Positions 49,510-62,039 of a stretch of 64,000 nt of DNA are shown piece by piece. This stretch comes from Pyrrhosoma nymphula (lineage: Eukaryota > Arthropoda > Insecta > Odonata > Coenagrionidae). Both the position numbers and the translations under genes were made by a program. Positions within the stretch are counted from its first letter, which is position 1. Each line of letters starts with the position of its first letter. The stretch is taken from contig OY754335.1 in the NCBI GenBank assembly GCA_963573305.1, positions 51,915,985 to 51,979,984 of the forward strand, read 5' to 3'. Under the pieces are notes generated by a model. That model was not told where the DNA came from and made no database searches. It saw only the letters and a list, made by a program, of their open reading frames with translations.

Positions 49510-50560
49510 AGCGGGAGAATAGTGGCTTGAATTACGTTTTATAATAGGATAAATAAAACCTTACCCATAGCATGGTATGAAAATTTTCGCGAAGGAGGCG
49601 ATCACAAAAAGTGTTAAGAACGTCAGCCGGAAGCCGGATTATCAAATAAATAATTAATACAGATTGAGATAATGAGATATTTTACAAACACCTCTAGATT
49701 TATCGTTTATAATCATCATCAGGAAATCAAAGCGCTTTACCGGTCAGAACTTCACACTAATCGTTTTTCTGTAAAAACTGATTGGAAAATGTGCTTTTCT
49801 TTCACTAGGTTTTCACAGCATACCCATCTGAAAGATAAAACATCTCTCAATTGAACTTAAGTTATAAAATACAGTACTTAATAATATGTTTTGACAAGCA
49901 ACGAAATATGCTTCCTGTTACATGAAATCAAAAGGTTAAAAGCATATTTTTACGGCAGAGAAATGATTGCAGAAGGGGTGGTCGCTCAATTACGTAGCGC
50001 TTCAATTATGGAAGCCATTTCCCTCTACCTAAGCACGTGAACCAGCTAGACACGAATATAAACATCACCTCCGACAAAATTTACCTCCACCATAAAAGCA
50101 CAGCTCACCGAAGTACCGAATTTATCCAAAACAATTTGCGCCACCCGACCGTAAACATAATTCCAGCCCGAGAAAAATTTTCGCGGCTCGAAAGTACTCG
50201 CATAAATTAACGTCCGTCTAGCAAGCATTTAATACAGACATAACATTCACGTGATAGCTTCTCGCTTTGGGAATGAAAATGGGTGTAGGAGGAGGCTAGT
50301 CGAGAGCAGAAGCTTTAATAGTGGTAGTCAAGTTTCCCCGGCGCCTACTGATTCCCAAGTTCTCGCCAGGGCTCATTATTAATTCAGAAGCATTCGGCTG
50401 AACCTACCACTCCGTGGACATTTACACCCAGTCGACTCTCACCCCCTTACTCTCCAGGCAGTTGGACATTTACGAACGGCATATCCAAACCGTGAGATTT
50501 GTAGCTCCCGAGGGGAACAAGACTTACAGCCGTCAAGAGGTCACCACGACTTACCCCAGA
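49510..50560. other. Non-coding stretch, GC-richer toward its right side
   Basis: No supported gene. The minus strand at about 50450-50555 has an open frame with GDLLTAVSLVPLGSYKSHGL and DMPFVNVQLPGE, but its splice boundaries are unclear, so it is only a weak exon candidate for the host gene. Confidence 0.3.
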
Positions 50561-50561
50561 C

Positions 50562-50640
50562 AGTGGCGTATCTAGAATTTGGCTCTCTGGGGGGGGGGGG
50601 GGGGGCGGGGGCGATTTTTTTAAAAGTTGAGGTGCCCAGA
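50562..50640 (+). mobile_element. Possible DNA-transposon terminus with poly-G run
   Basis: CAGTGGCGTATCTAGAATTTGGCTC followed by a long G run (50590-50606). CAGTGGCGTA-type sequences commonly occur at the ends of hAT-like elements and their MITEs. No complementary right end (TACGCCACTG) was found nearby. Confidence 0.35.
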
Positions 50641-50816
50641 ATAATGGGAGGCCCTCCTCCGGAAAATTTGTGGAAATTATTACTACAAAAGTGCATATTT
50701 TATCCATTTCTGAAGTATTTAAAGATATCTAGTTTGATATATTTTTATAATATTGCAGTACCCTTAACAAAGTTTCTTCTGGTGGGAGAAGGGGAGGTCC
50801 GGTCCCGTCCAACCCC

Positions 50817-50872
50817 AAGGCCCATGGGCCCTACCCAATACGCCCGTGGGCCCTACCCAATACGCCCATGAC
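50817..50872. repeat. Short GC-rich tandem repeat (24-bp period)
   Basis: GCCC(A/G)TGGGCCCTACCCAATAC occurs twice in a row, followed by a partial third unit. Confidence 0.8.
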
Positions 50873-51560
50873 CCCTGCGTAATGAAGTCTCCAGATCACG
50901 CAATGCGATTGGTGTGCATTCAAGCGAGATGAGAGAGCGGATCGAGATCGGAGGACCTCGGATATTTCACAAAACACTTTCCAAATCCCTCCAGAAGTAC
51001 TCTTATTTTATCTTAAGAGACCAAGGAGATTTTAACCATAGATTAAAGAAGAAAGTAGGCGGTGTCTTCACGAGAGAAATTAAAGCATGTTTTTTTTAAT
51101 TATCCCCCTAACATGGCAACACGCGTAAATCGCCCATAAAATTTGTGAAAAATGGAGTGATTAAAAAAAGTAATTCTATCTCTCATTTTTTCGAGTAAAC
51201 CAATACGTACACGTGACAATTCCGATATAAATACCTTTGTTTTCGGCGTTGTAAATGATTAAAAACTTAAAATTTTAGTTAATATCAAATGAACAAAAGG
51301 ACTGTCTATTTGCAGTTAACTTTCACCATACATTATAAAGCCGGGCCTTGATCGGATGACGATTGATCGAGGCACATATGATTTTTGTGTGAATAAAAGT
51401 TTGCCTAACCTTCTCCTTCCGTTATCTGAACCAATTTATTAACGTCTAATAAAGCATTATAGAGCTGTGGGTATACATACGACCCCAGTGGTTTCGGTGC
51501 AGCTGGCCCTATCTTCAATGTATGAGAGGAATTTGAAGTGAGTGAGCGCGAAATACTTGC

Positions 51561-51691
51561 CTGCGTGGAGACGTCGACCAGGGCGGATCTTACTGAGATG
51601 GACCCGGCGCTGCCGGTGCCCCCGATCAGAACTTCCTCGCGGGACCCCATGGCTGCGGACGGACGAGACCCTACGCCCATCCCTGGGCCTC
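51561..51691 (-). CDS. 5'-most exon seen of the unidentified minus-strand gene, with GC donor
   Basis: The acceptor CTTGTGTTTCCCCAG lies before 51691. The frame reads GPGMGVGSRPSAAMGSREEV and ends in VRSALVDVSTQ at 51561. The donor is CAG followed by GCAAGT, a non-canonical GC site with otherwise perfect consensus, phase 0. A second donor in the same phase, TCA then GTAAGA, lies 33 bp earlier (exon end 51594), so 11 residues may be optional. Two ATGs have suitable contexts, at 51680 and 51650 (GCAGCCATGG). One could be the start, which would make the first bases 5' UTR; otherwise the exon is entered after the first codon base. The phase fits direct joining to 10820-10512. The product is unknown. 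Confidence 0.6.
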
Positions 51692-51917
51692 CTGGGGAAA
51701 CACAAGAGAAGAGAGACGGGAGTTAAGGATGAGAAATGCAATTTGCAACACAAGAGCGGAATCAGATACTTGGTTGGGAAAAGAGGACAAGACCAATGCT
51801 TAGCAACCTGACGGAAGAAGAGTTCTTTGCAATTTTTCACCGATAAATGTTAAATAGGACTGATTTAGATATTTAACATCAGTATAACACCGAAAACGGA
51901 CGCGTTAAACAACCAGC

Positions 51918-51995
51918 AGTGGAAAATTGTAAAGAGTTTCTCATTCGTCATGCATAAGTTCCACCACATCAGTCCTGAGACAACATTATTAATAG
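51918..51995 (+). repeat. Dispersed repeat, copy 3
   Basis: GGAAAATTGTAAAGAGTTTC, then CATGCATAAGTTCCACCACA and TCAGTCCTGAGACAACATT. It matches the copies at 37.3 and 42.0 kb. An inverted partial copy (AAGAGTTCTTTGCAATTTTTC) lies at 51819-51839. Confidence 0.65.
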
Positions 51996-51999
51996 TTAA

Positions 52000-54900
52000 G
52001 CAACTTGATATATATACACATCATAAGTGGCATTTATCTTACATCTAGATAATTAAGACTATTTTTTATTTTGATCAATAAGTTTCTTTGAGAAAACAGA
52101 CAGAAATATCAGAGCTTTTAGTGCATTGGAACTAAACCATGAGTTTGAATGTAGTTATAAAATTACCATCGATAGGTTTTTTTATTATTATTACAGTTAA
52201 AAAAGACTTATATTATTCAATAATGAATAATATAATACAATCCCAGCACATATTAACAAATATTGTGAAATTTATTGAGATAAAGGATCAGATTAATAAT
52301 AACTATAACTTTTCCCTTGGAGAGTAATTTACGTCTGGACTTGCATGTACGATTCTTTTTTGCGGAGCCGGAGTTATAACTGCATTAACTTTGGGACATT
52401 ACTAATACGGCTTGGTTATAAGCATGCCCTATTAACCAAATTTGGTGTTAAATTTTGATTAAACACATTTTTAGCCAGTTATAAATTGTATAGTAGGCAA
52501 TAATAAAAAAAAATATAAAAACGTTTCCTTTAATAAATTAATGGATGTGGTAAATACTACATACATTTTGCTTACATCGTATGTAAGCACTGAAATTTTT
52601 ATGCTACCGCAACCGGTTTTATTGATCAAAACTTGGACCGTCTAATTGCTCTAGCCTCATTTTCAGTGTATTTATCACTTTACGCCGACTTTTTTTTGGT
52701 GAAATCCGCCAATTCACCCTTCTTTAGGCACATTTGCATATTAATTTGACTGAAATCCTAGTTGCATCATCAATCTGAAACTGAATTTGGTAGAATGTAA
52801 CCAATCCAATTACAACTGAGTCAGAATGGAACTGATACGTTTTAGTTACAACACATTCCACTAAATGGTCACTAATTTGTTAATGCTACGAACTAATTTA
52901 ATCTACGGCATCATTCACCAGTCCGTTTAAAGGTTTTATTTAATATGATGTCATAGGGGATCGACCTAATTTTCATGATCGCACTCACGTTGTTCACTCA
53001 TGTGTCAACAGAGTCAACTCAGTACACATGAGGATACTTGCTGAGATAGCTACGCGCATATGTCTTCTGCGATGTAATTAATTAATAGAGTACGCGGAGT
53101 CTTTGTGGTGCATTACTGCCACTCAGCTGTTGGTAGTGAATCAGTATCTCACAACGCCATGAAATTAATTGTTTCTTTTCGCTCGATATTAATGCAGTGT
53201 TATTATGACTACTTCGAAGCCCGTCGGTTTAACTCAAATTCTACCCAGGTGGTATTTCATCATCCAAGGGTCATTGGTATTTGTTAGTCTAAATATGTCC
53301 CATTGGGCATAATTCACTGTGCCTGGGGTCAGTGAAAAATAGTTCATAATTAGTGTTAATGTAATATTTACTACATTTTATTTCTCTGATAATTCAATAG
53401 TTTGAATGTTTGTACTGGATAAATTAAAATTATATCCTTTGTACGAAAAGTGTTGAGAAGATTGTTAAAAAAAATAGCAGTCCAAAACGCATGTCTTTTA
53501 GTGTCTGGATACATACAAACACAGAAGGAAAATTGTAAAAGCCCGACTCATAATGGAAAGCACAACATGCACTTTTATTACTGGTATTACCACCCACTAT
53601 GTATGTACACCAATTTCAAAACTGAGGTTTTCAATATGCTTAAATGCGGTGTTAAAGCGAATTATGATCCACACCAGTGACGATCATTCAAATTAATATC
53701 AGTAGTAAAAAACACAGCGTGCTTTCATTTTAAAACTAGCCATCTGCGCTTTTTCTCCACTCGTCTATGCAGCGCTTTTCTCGGAGCAACCATTTATTTC
53801 ATCTGGGAGGAAGCGACTCAGCGTACAGGTCCATGAGAAGTTATAGGGCGTAGCATCCAGAAGGAAGAATGCCATTCATGAAGAGACGAGACAAAAGCGT
53901 ATTTCAGGAGAAATAAATGAACAGTAAGGATGTTATTTTCATATTCTTTTAGGGTTTCTGCGACTTAATGAGGGCCTTTTGCCTACCTGGAAAAACCAGC
54001 GCGCGTCACGAGCGTAATGATTTACGGCCGTTGAAAAAAAAAAGAAAATGGAAAATTACGACGCGGTCTGAAGTTCACGACCTAATAAAGAGATGGGTTG
54101 AGGGGATTTTGTGGATCCTTTGTAGCACAGAGGACGGAGAGGGAAGCCTCGTTTTGCCAAAAATATTAATGCCTCTGAGTGCCGAGATTTATTGAATTGC
54201 GTAAACTCCAAAGCTGCAGAATGAGCCGACCATCGTCTCGCCATTCGATTGCATTAACATTCTCACCTGATACACGAAAAGATAAAGAAATTGGATGATG
54301 GAATGTTATCTGTTCATCGATTTCAGGCATAGTTATTGAAAAAAATATATTTATCTATTGGTCATTACTATTTTAACTTTTCAGAGGAAAAAGAGAGAAA
54401 AATACCAGCGGAAATAAAAACTAAAGTGTTTGCAGTAGTATGTTTCTATTTATGATATTACCATAATTTTAGATTTTGGAACCTATTTTGCATTCTAGTG
54501 CCTATCTTTTACTTTGCGCAAGTATAGAAGAACTTTCTCTAATGCCTGGTTTTATAAACTCTGGTTCAACATTTTCTTGTCATAATAATTGAAGGTAATA
54601 TGTTTTCCCGTCGATTATGCTCACGTTAATTAACCAGAAGACTGATGCAAGTTACAGAACTTGACTTCTCAGTTAGCAATTAGTTATTGGAAAGGTTACA
54701 TTATATTGGTTTTCATGTTAACCAGACATTAAAAAACCAGACCTAAGTATATTATTAGTTTAATCACTCAACCATACGAGATTTGAAGTTGATTACATCA
54801 TACATACTCTTAGAGAAAATTATATTATATTATTTATTAAAGGAACTATTTGAAGGGCTAACATACATTAAAGGGATCATAGAAAGACACAATAATAAAA

Positions 54901-57780
54901 GATCTGGGAGAAAAAATAGTATTCACGTTAAAACTAATTAATAAAACAGATAACAATATAAAACCTTTAACATTCGGTGAAACGATTACAGTCATACCCA
55001 TAGAAGCGCAGCATTAGATAAAATTGTTTAAAATAATTCGTAAATTTGATAAGAGTGGTTGCAAAACAAATGGGCTCGATAGAAATTGCCAAATTTCATA
55101 AATTTTCTATTTTAGAATTAGTACTACAGTGATCTGCAGGAAAACAAATATTTTTGATTAAACTATCATTAATGCATAAAATCCGCACTGTTAATAGCGC
55201 ATATAGTAAAAATTCTTCATCTAGTCGTTTCACCGGCGTCTTTCTACAGCAAATGCAACAGGGTTCGTTCCCATATTGATGATATGGGTCGAGTGTCACA
55301 AGATTTCTCGCCCGATGGACACATTTCATAGACGCAATATGCCGTTCATTGAACATTTAGTATTCGTTATAACTATCGCTGTTTTCGATTCGTCTATCGT
55401 TTTTCATCCTGAGAGTTTGTAACAACTGTTGTAAGAACCTACAATGGACGACTACATTTTCCGTGCTAATGATATCACTCTTTTAGGTAATACTTGTGAT
55501 ACGCAGTTTTTTGAACTTCTATGGAAATCCAGAAGAAACATTAGGTTATGGGGAGATTTTATTGCCTTTACTACAGAATTTCCGCCAGTAATGGTCTAGA
55601 TAGATCTATTTTTAGCTTGCATTCATATAATTGGAGTTATGAAAATAAAACACTCATCAAAACGATAATATCACAAAGTACTCCGTGCATGCTGATGAAT
55701 GCTAAGAACAGGATGGAATAAATTGCATTTGAGCATAACCAATCACGTTATATATAAGAAGGGACTTTTTAAGTCCCAATATCGCCCCAATAAAGACCAC
55801 TAACTATCTATCTATATATGAGCAATATCCCTAAAAATGTATCTTTCGGATGTGTTTGAACAATACAATTGGATATTTCACGTTAAAAAGGAACTATCAA
55901 CCATGAAATAGAGCAAATGAGACGTACAGCAATCAATAATTAGTTTAAGTTTTAAAAGAGAAAGTACACACACACTACATTGTGAGCATGGATTTAAATC
56001 ATGCCGATATCAATATTTACTAGTACCTTTTCATAAGCACCTCTTTGTGCTTAATAAGCAACAATGGTTTCTAGGGCTGTGAGTAGGTAATCCCGTGTAC
56101 CTTGCGGAGTGATAGGTATGACCGTTTTACATCCACAGAATACACCTTCCGACTCCCTTAAGTCACGTGGTTGGGAATGATTAATTGACACCCTCCTCAG
56201 GAGGAGAAGAATGGATAGAGAAAGATTAGAAGCACTCAGGGAGATATGTAATCAGGAAGGACCACTAGTACTAGTAATAAATGGGTAAGGAATCCTAGAG
56301 CCAATTTATCCCACCAAGTTTCATTTATTTAATCAGTGCCTCGACCGCTCAAAAGAAAGTCTACCCATATCACTACGCTAGTTTTACCATTGATTATTCA
56401 AGCTTTCCACATTTTTAGCCCAATCCCATAGAACCAAGTACTCCCCTAGCACTGGGTCAGAGCGTGTGCTCACAAAGTATTCTTTTTCTTAGGAAATTTC
56501 ACGGCGGAAAATTCCCGTCTTAAATGCCTGAGAAACAGTTCAAACGTACATCTCATCTATTTACCCGCTTTACTCGCTAATCCCAGCACCAACTACATTC
56601 CTTTGCTCTTTCTCCCCTCAGCCACCGAGCTCCCCTTATCTTGCTCTATCCTTCTGTAACTCCGTCCTGTTCAGGTTGTATCTTGTTTGGACTTGTGTAA
56701 GCTTTGAGCATTTGTTTTTTTCCCCTTGCAAGACATTTTGATTTCCCTCGTGTGCGTATCCAGTCATGTTTTGTCACATTATTACTCTCCACCCCTGGTT
56801 AAAGAAATTTGGCAAGGTCTTGAAACGAAAATGACACGAAAAAAATTCATAGGGGGAAGAAATTACATCACACAGTTGCAATTAGCCAATAATTTCCTTT
56901 TTATCACCACTTCACTAAAGCTTGTAAGTCTTATAGTCACGCCGTTTTGAAGGAATTCCAGGTGACCTAGAAAGCTGCAATTTGGCATAATTATGGCCAT
57001 GGCCGGAACACTGGCCGGAAATAAAGTAATAATCCCCGATGACGATATACATTTGTTGTTCATACACCATATTATTAACTTTCAGCTCCAATAAGAAAGG
57101 CATTAAATTGAAGCAGAATTTATTTTGCTTCGATTCAATGCTTTTTAGATTTCAAGGTATACGGTTGACATTTACATTGCTCGAGACTTAATAGAATGCG
57201 AAACCGACTTGAGACATGGTAAAAACCTTAAACAACAATATAAAGGTGTTGATGTACCCCGAATTTGTTAGTTTTTAGCCCAATCAGGAAAGCAATGAAT
57301 TTGGTGAAAGGGTTTATTTTTTAGCTTTTTAAAATTAAGGTTCACTCAAAATATAAGGATGAAACTTTCACTGTCGGATGGCTAAAAAAATGCAGTTTTT
57401 GTGCTTTCATTCAATTTTCCAATACGCTTTTCCCTAGTCTGAAATTTGGGTTTTTGGCTCTTAAATCTTCTATATTTTCACTATTTCAATAATATATATT
57501 TTTTAATTTACTTGTCAATTGCAGCATAAGCTGTAAAAGGGAAATGCATTCATGGCTTATATTATGTGATCAATATGAGATATAGAGTGAGATTTTAGTC
57601 GGGGTATTTTTCACCCCAGACTCTCCATAGGTTGTTAATGAATCGTTGTACGAATAGTGTGGCATCATAAATGGTATATGCATTGGCGCGTTACATTATA
57701 GGGATTCTATTGATGCTATTAAACTTGTAATTTTTTTCTTCCCGTTGGATTACAGTGAATGTAAAAAGCGGCAATTTCGG
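52000..57780. other. Long non-coding stretch
   Basis: AT-rich DNA 5' of the first exon seen. No splice-bounded frame or named repeat could be supported. Open frames of 60-86 residues (for example 53450-53680 plus and 55096-55356 minus) have no motifs. Upstream exons or the promoter of the minus-strand gene may lie here but are not recognisable. Confidence 0.35.
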
Positions 57781-59222
57781 GTGAACTTAACACTAGGAGG
57801 ACAGGAGTTTCACACTACCTAGAACTGGCTGGCGTCATTTTGACCCATAAAGTTCTCCAGCATCGAATAGTAACTGTCTTCTCCCAGTACTTTATATTTT
57901 TCCACAAATGACATTAAGAAGGCTTTATCTGAACATTATTAGCAAAAAAAACTATTTTTACTAATAAATTGTTAATATTTAATATAATTTCCGTTTACCC
58001 TCTTCAGAAGTTCTCGTCTTAGGCTATTCTCAAGCATAGCAGTTTAAAAATAAAGACAAATGGCTGAAAATTGTGCATATTTAGATAAATATCCTTTTAT
58101 TTGATAAATATTGATTTCAGTTAACGTTTTTCAAATAAAAAATATGCATAAAAATCACATACATACACAGACATATGCATTTACGCATATATGGAAAGAT
58201 GTAAGACTCTTTTGCACAACTTACACATAGAGTTATTTTTCAGCACTGTTTCCACAAACACTTCTATTGCATTGAGAACATTTATTGGCAGTTTTGTTTT
58301 TTCAATTTTTCAAAATTTGAGAATGTTTTCTGTTTTGACCCTATAGCGTGGTAGCGTGCGATTCCCGGGAAGATGAGGGTTTCGTTTCAATTTACATATC
58401 CACTATTTCTTCTGCTAGTCTTTGTATATACTTCTTTCTACTTATTTTACTATTCGTCACTTCTACCTAGCTATTTTTTAATTTCCTATTCGTCACTTCT
58501 GCTATCCGCCTGGTAGCCACATTCCTTTCCGGGAAAACCCCGGGTCCTAGGAGTACGTGAACGACGCTCGCCGCTAGCCGCAACGATAGAGACCTAGTAC
58601 ATGGGCACATGCGGTAATCGGAGCCGACGACACAAAGAAAGCATACGGAAGGTTTGGCGAGTTTTTCGGCGTCGGAAAATGTACCCAATAATCCTAGGAG
58701 GGACAAAAGAACAGGCTTATCTGCTCTCATACGACTCAAAACTCTTTCCTCCTCTCTTTTGCATCCCACGGAGTGATTTCCCTAAAGCTAAAAAATACGG
58801 GATTCGGAAACTATTTTACAGCTTGAGCACGGCGCATTCTCTACACGGCTTTCAAAAGTGGTGTACCGACTCTTCGGAAACAAAAAAGGTCTGGGCGAAC
58901 GTGCGTATCTCTATTGAGAGTTCAAAACAATTTGGCAGGACTATCCTTGTCCATTGCTGAACCACTGGCCGCTGTAACCTCTCCTTCTAGGAATGGAAGC
59001 AATGCTGATCATATTCCTATCATCTATTATCCTTTTAAAATATCTTGGGGGCTGAGAGGCAGGACTAAAATTTGTGGGGGTGAGCGAAGGGGAAGTCGCT
59101 CGTCACGTGATTTTCTCAGAGCCAACTAGGATGCAGTAGGCGTGGTCTAGCATCTCGGAAATTCAGTCGCTCTCACACCTTCGTTGTGCCCACTTCGTGA
59201 ATCTGCTCTGTGTTGCCAAATC

Positions 59223-59322
59223 GTTGATGTTTTTGGTCCGTGTCGATCGGTGTTTTTTGGTCGGTGGTGATCGGTGATTTTTGGCCGGTGGTGATCGGCA
59301 TTTTTTGGTCCATGTTGATCGG
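59223..59322 (+). repeat. 24-bp minisatellite, about four units
   Basis: GATCGGTG(T/A)TTTTTGG(T/C)C(G/C)GTG-type units start at 59245, 59269, 59293 and 59317, exactly 24 bp apart, with a diverged first unit at 59223. Confidence 0.9.
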
Positions 59323-59749
59323 AGAAGTCCTGTACTGTATATTGGCTAATACTATTTATATTGGTAAATTCACTGTTAAATAAAACAGGCCATTTATTGC
59401 GAAACTTTGTGTTACGATTTTTCTTTCATTAAAATTTTATATAATATGACGAGAATGATATTGACAGCGAATTATGTTGGTAAACCCATTCCTGCTGCTG
59501 CCATTTTCGTGAGAAATAGCATAATCCTTTTCGTAGTGTTATCGTTTTTGTTATTAAACATTTCACACGTGAATTAACCATTTGCTCTAAGCCCACTTCT
59601 GCTACTGCCGTTTTTGAAGGAAATAGAATTCTCTTTTGCACATTCAGGTATGTTTCTTTTGTTCTAAAAATGTACCCACTCCTTCCCTTAATGACCGCAG
59701 GGAAAGGCCCAGTTAATAAGCCCCTAGAGTGAAAAGAATGCATTATTCA

Positions 59750-59972
59750 CCCTCCCTTAGGATTCGCGACCTGGGCTTCGGCCGGGCGACACCCGTCGCG
59801 TAGAGAGGAATCTCTCGCCGTGGCCCACGTGGGCTTGGCGCTGGAGGAGTTGAGGGATAACAATATCGGCAACGTCGAGCTTGACCAGCTCCTCTCGAAG
59901 GCAGTTCCCCACCCCCCGGTGGCGCGAAGACATTCGAACTGTTCCGGGCTGACGCAAAAGGCACCCGCCCCC
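59750..59972 (-). other. GC-rich block, possibly captured exon, inside the nested element
   Basis: This block has much higher GC than its surroundings and is open in three frames on the minus strand. One frame reads REELVKLDVADIVIPQLLQR, another EQFECLRATGGWGTAFERSW. Which one, if any, is coding is unclear. A host gene fragment carried by a non-autonomous transposon is possible but unproved. Confidence 0.3.
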
Positions 59973-60534
59973 ACAAATTTTAGTCCTGCCTCTCAGCCCC
60001 CAAGATAATAATTAATACGATAATAATGTATACAATGGCAGAATGAAGTTGACATATTTTCAATCCTATCCTTCTGACGATTTCAATTGTAAGTGTAATT
60101 CAAATACGATTTGAAAGTAAAAAAATTCCGTAATTTTGGTAAGCCGCTACCAGCAGTGTTCCGCTAACAACGAATGGCATTCAAATGAAATATAAAGGCT
60201 TCAAGTACTGATGTTAATGTACGTTGATATATTTTGGTTGATTTAAATAAATATCAGTGATCAATAGGAGAAGAAAATGGTGAGAAAACTTGACTCCAAT
60301 GAAAAAAGAAGTAATGGGTCAAAATGACCAATAGCCGTCCTTCTAGGTATAACAACAATTAAAAAAACTAAGCAACAATAATTACGAAATTTTCTTTCTA
60401 TGTTATTAAAATATAAGTAAAAATGCACAAAGTGCAAAATTAAAAAAGAATATAATCGCAAATGAGTAGTTACATTTGATTTTGAACACGTGTTATGGGT
60501 CAAAATGACCCATCTCGTCCTTCTAGTGTTAAAA

Positions 60535-62035
60535 CGAAAAGAAAATATAACTCATCGTCTTCTTCTTTTTCTTACGTTTCTCTTACCAAATACACCTCTT
60601 TTTCCCCTATTTGCCCTTTCTAATCCTCTTCTTCAAACATCCATCCCCTCGTCCTTTCCCTTTCACCAGAAGCCCTTCTCCCTCCACTTGCAGAAGCCCC
60701 CCTCCCCAATCCCTCATCTTAGCCTCCCCAACTTGCGCAACTGAAGAGAGTCACTTAAGCATGCAAGTCTTTCCGCATTATTCATCCCCTGTGCTCCACT
60801 GTTACCAAACTACATAATTTCTCAGGTGCAGACGCTCGCGTTTTACGTCGCTTTACGACGGCAAGTAGGTAATGCTTTCCTTCTTCCGCTCATTAAAAAT
60901 ATATCCGAAAATCGTCCAAACATCTTTCAGCCAAAAGAAAATTAAAGACGTAACTTCTCTCATAATTTATCCGTTAAATGTTTCCTTTCCGTTGAAATTT
61001 TCTCTCTTACATCAAGAATATTAGTGCGGAAATATCGCACAAATTGATCATGTATCCATATTTTGGTTGTAAAAATCAAAATAAATTATATGATGCTAAA
61101 TTTTCGCGACCAAAAATATATTTTGTTGGCTAAAAAAATAGAAGAAATATGAATTGAAATGCTTGCACAGTAAAATAACTCACTATTATTTAGAAAAATT
61201 TGACTTGTAAACACATTTTACAACACTATGATCAACAACCGAATGTCATTGATGAGGATAAACAAAAATGTTTTTATTTCATGCGGAACCTGTAGTTACT
61301 TCAGAACACCCTCAAACCTTTATGAATCATCTCAAGTCCAGCAACAGATGCTTGCATATACTAAGCTAAAGGAAATAGTGCCAGGTTTAAAACAAAGCTC
61401 CACTGTGGAAAATTACGGTTAAAAAATGTTTTCGCCAGTCACCGTCATCCTTATGCTATTACAATTTTGGAATCACTCATTTCGAAAAATATTAAGGCAG
61501 AGAACGTCATTATATTGAAACATTAAACAGATAAAAACTGAGCAACATAATACTAACGTAGCAAACGTAACAGTAGTACTCTTTGCTTAACAAATACTTA
61601 CAGCTATTTCAACTTTTCACTGCGTTAAGATAACTCCATAAGCAATAATAAATTGATATAATGACGATAAATTACCTTGCATTTTGATCCAGATAGCACT
61701 TTCCTACGCATTAAAAAAATATATTACTCAGTGGCTTTTTTTTAAAGCTACACTATTCGGAACTATATTCCATGATGACGGGCATGTTGTTCCCGACTTA
61801 AAATTGTCATCTGGTAATCATCAAAAATAGTACATTTAGTAGAAAAATCTAACATTTCAACGAAATTTTAATGTGCTAATTACTTTATTATTAATATTTT
61901 ATTTAACCACTTCAACTATACAACATTATTGGTGTATTCATGCATTTTAAAATAAAAAATAATACTTTACATATCAAATTATTGCCATTTTGATGATGGC
62001 AGGAGCGCAAAAAAATGTCAAAGCAAGGGAAACGT
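60535..62035. other. Non-coding stretch
   Basis: C/T-rich at 60560-60740, where frames are compositional. The remainder is AT-rich with no supported gene. Confidence 0.35.
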
Positions 62036-62039
62036 CTTG

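Larger units (their letters stand above)
59041..60007. mobile_element. Nested DNA element with 40-bp perfect inverted repeats
   Basis: TATCTTGGGGGCTGAGAGGC and the next 20 bases, through CAGGACTAAAATTTGTGGGGG, are repeated in exact inverted form at 59968-60007. The outermost TA on each side may be the target duplication. The interior has a 24-bp minisatellite (59223-59322) and a GC-rich block (59750-59970). It lies inside the piggyBac-like element, so it inserted later. Superfamily not determined. Confidence 0.65.
57791..60528. mobile_element. piggyBac-like non-autonomous DNA transposon (TTAA-flanked)
   Basis: The left end starts CACTAGGAGGACAGG after TTAA (57787-57790). The right end is GTCCTTCTAGTG followed by TTAA (60529-60532). 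The termini are inverted repeats. Both subterminal regions carry GGGTCA/TGACCC motifs (GTCATTTTGACCCATAA at the left, TTATGGGTCAAAATGACCCA at the right). TTAA duplications and CxCTAG-type termini are characteristic of the piggyBac superfamily. No transposase frame is present. A related internal end (ATGGGTCAAAATGACCAATA, CGTCCTTCTAGG) at about 60317-60350 suggests a duplicated terminus. Confidence 0.65.

Noticed and set aside
50447..50707. Minus-strand frame with GDLLTAVSLVPLGSYKSHGL as another host exon
   Set aside because: The acceptor side is unclear and the frame runs into the poly-G repeat; not enough support to call an exon.
58467..58960. Overlapping open frames of 100-119 residues on both strands
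   Set aside because: They lie inside a non-autonomous transposon, show no transposase motif and have no splice context.
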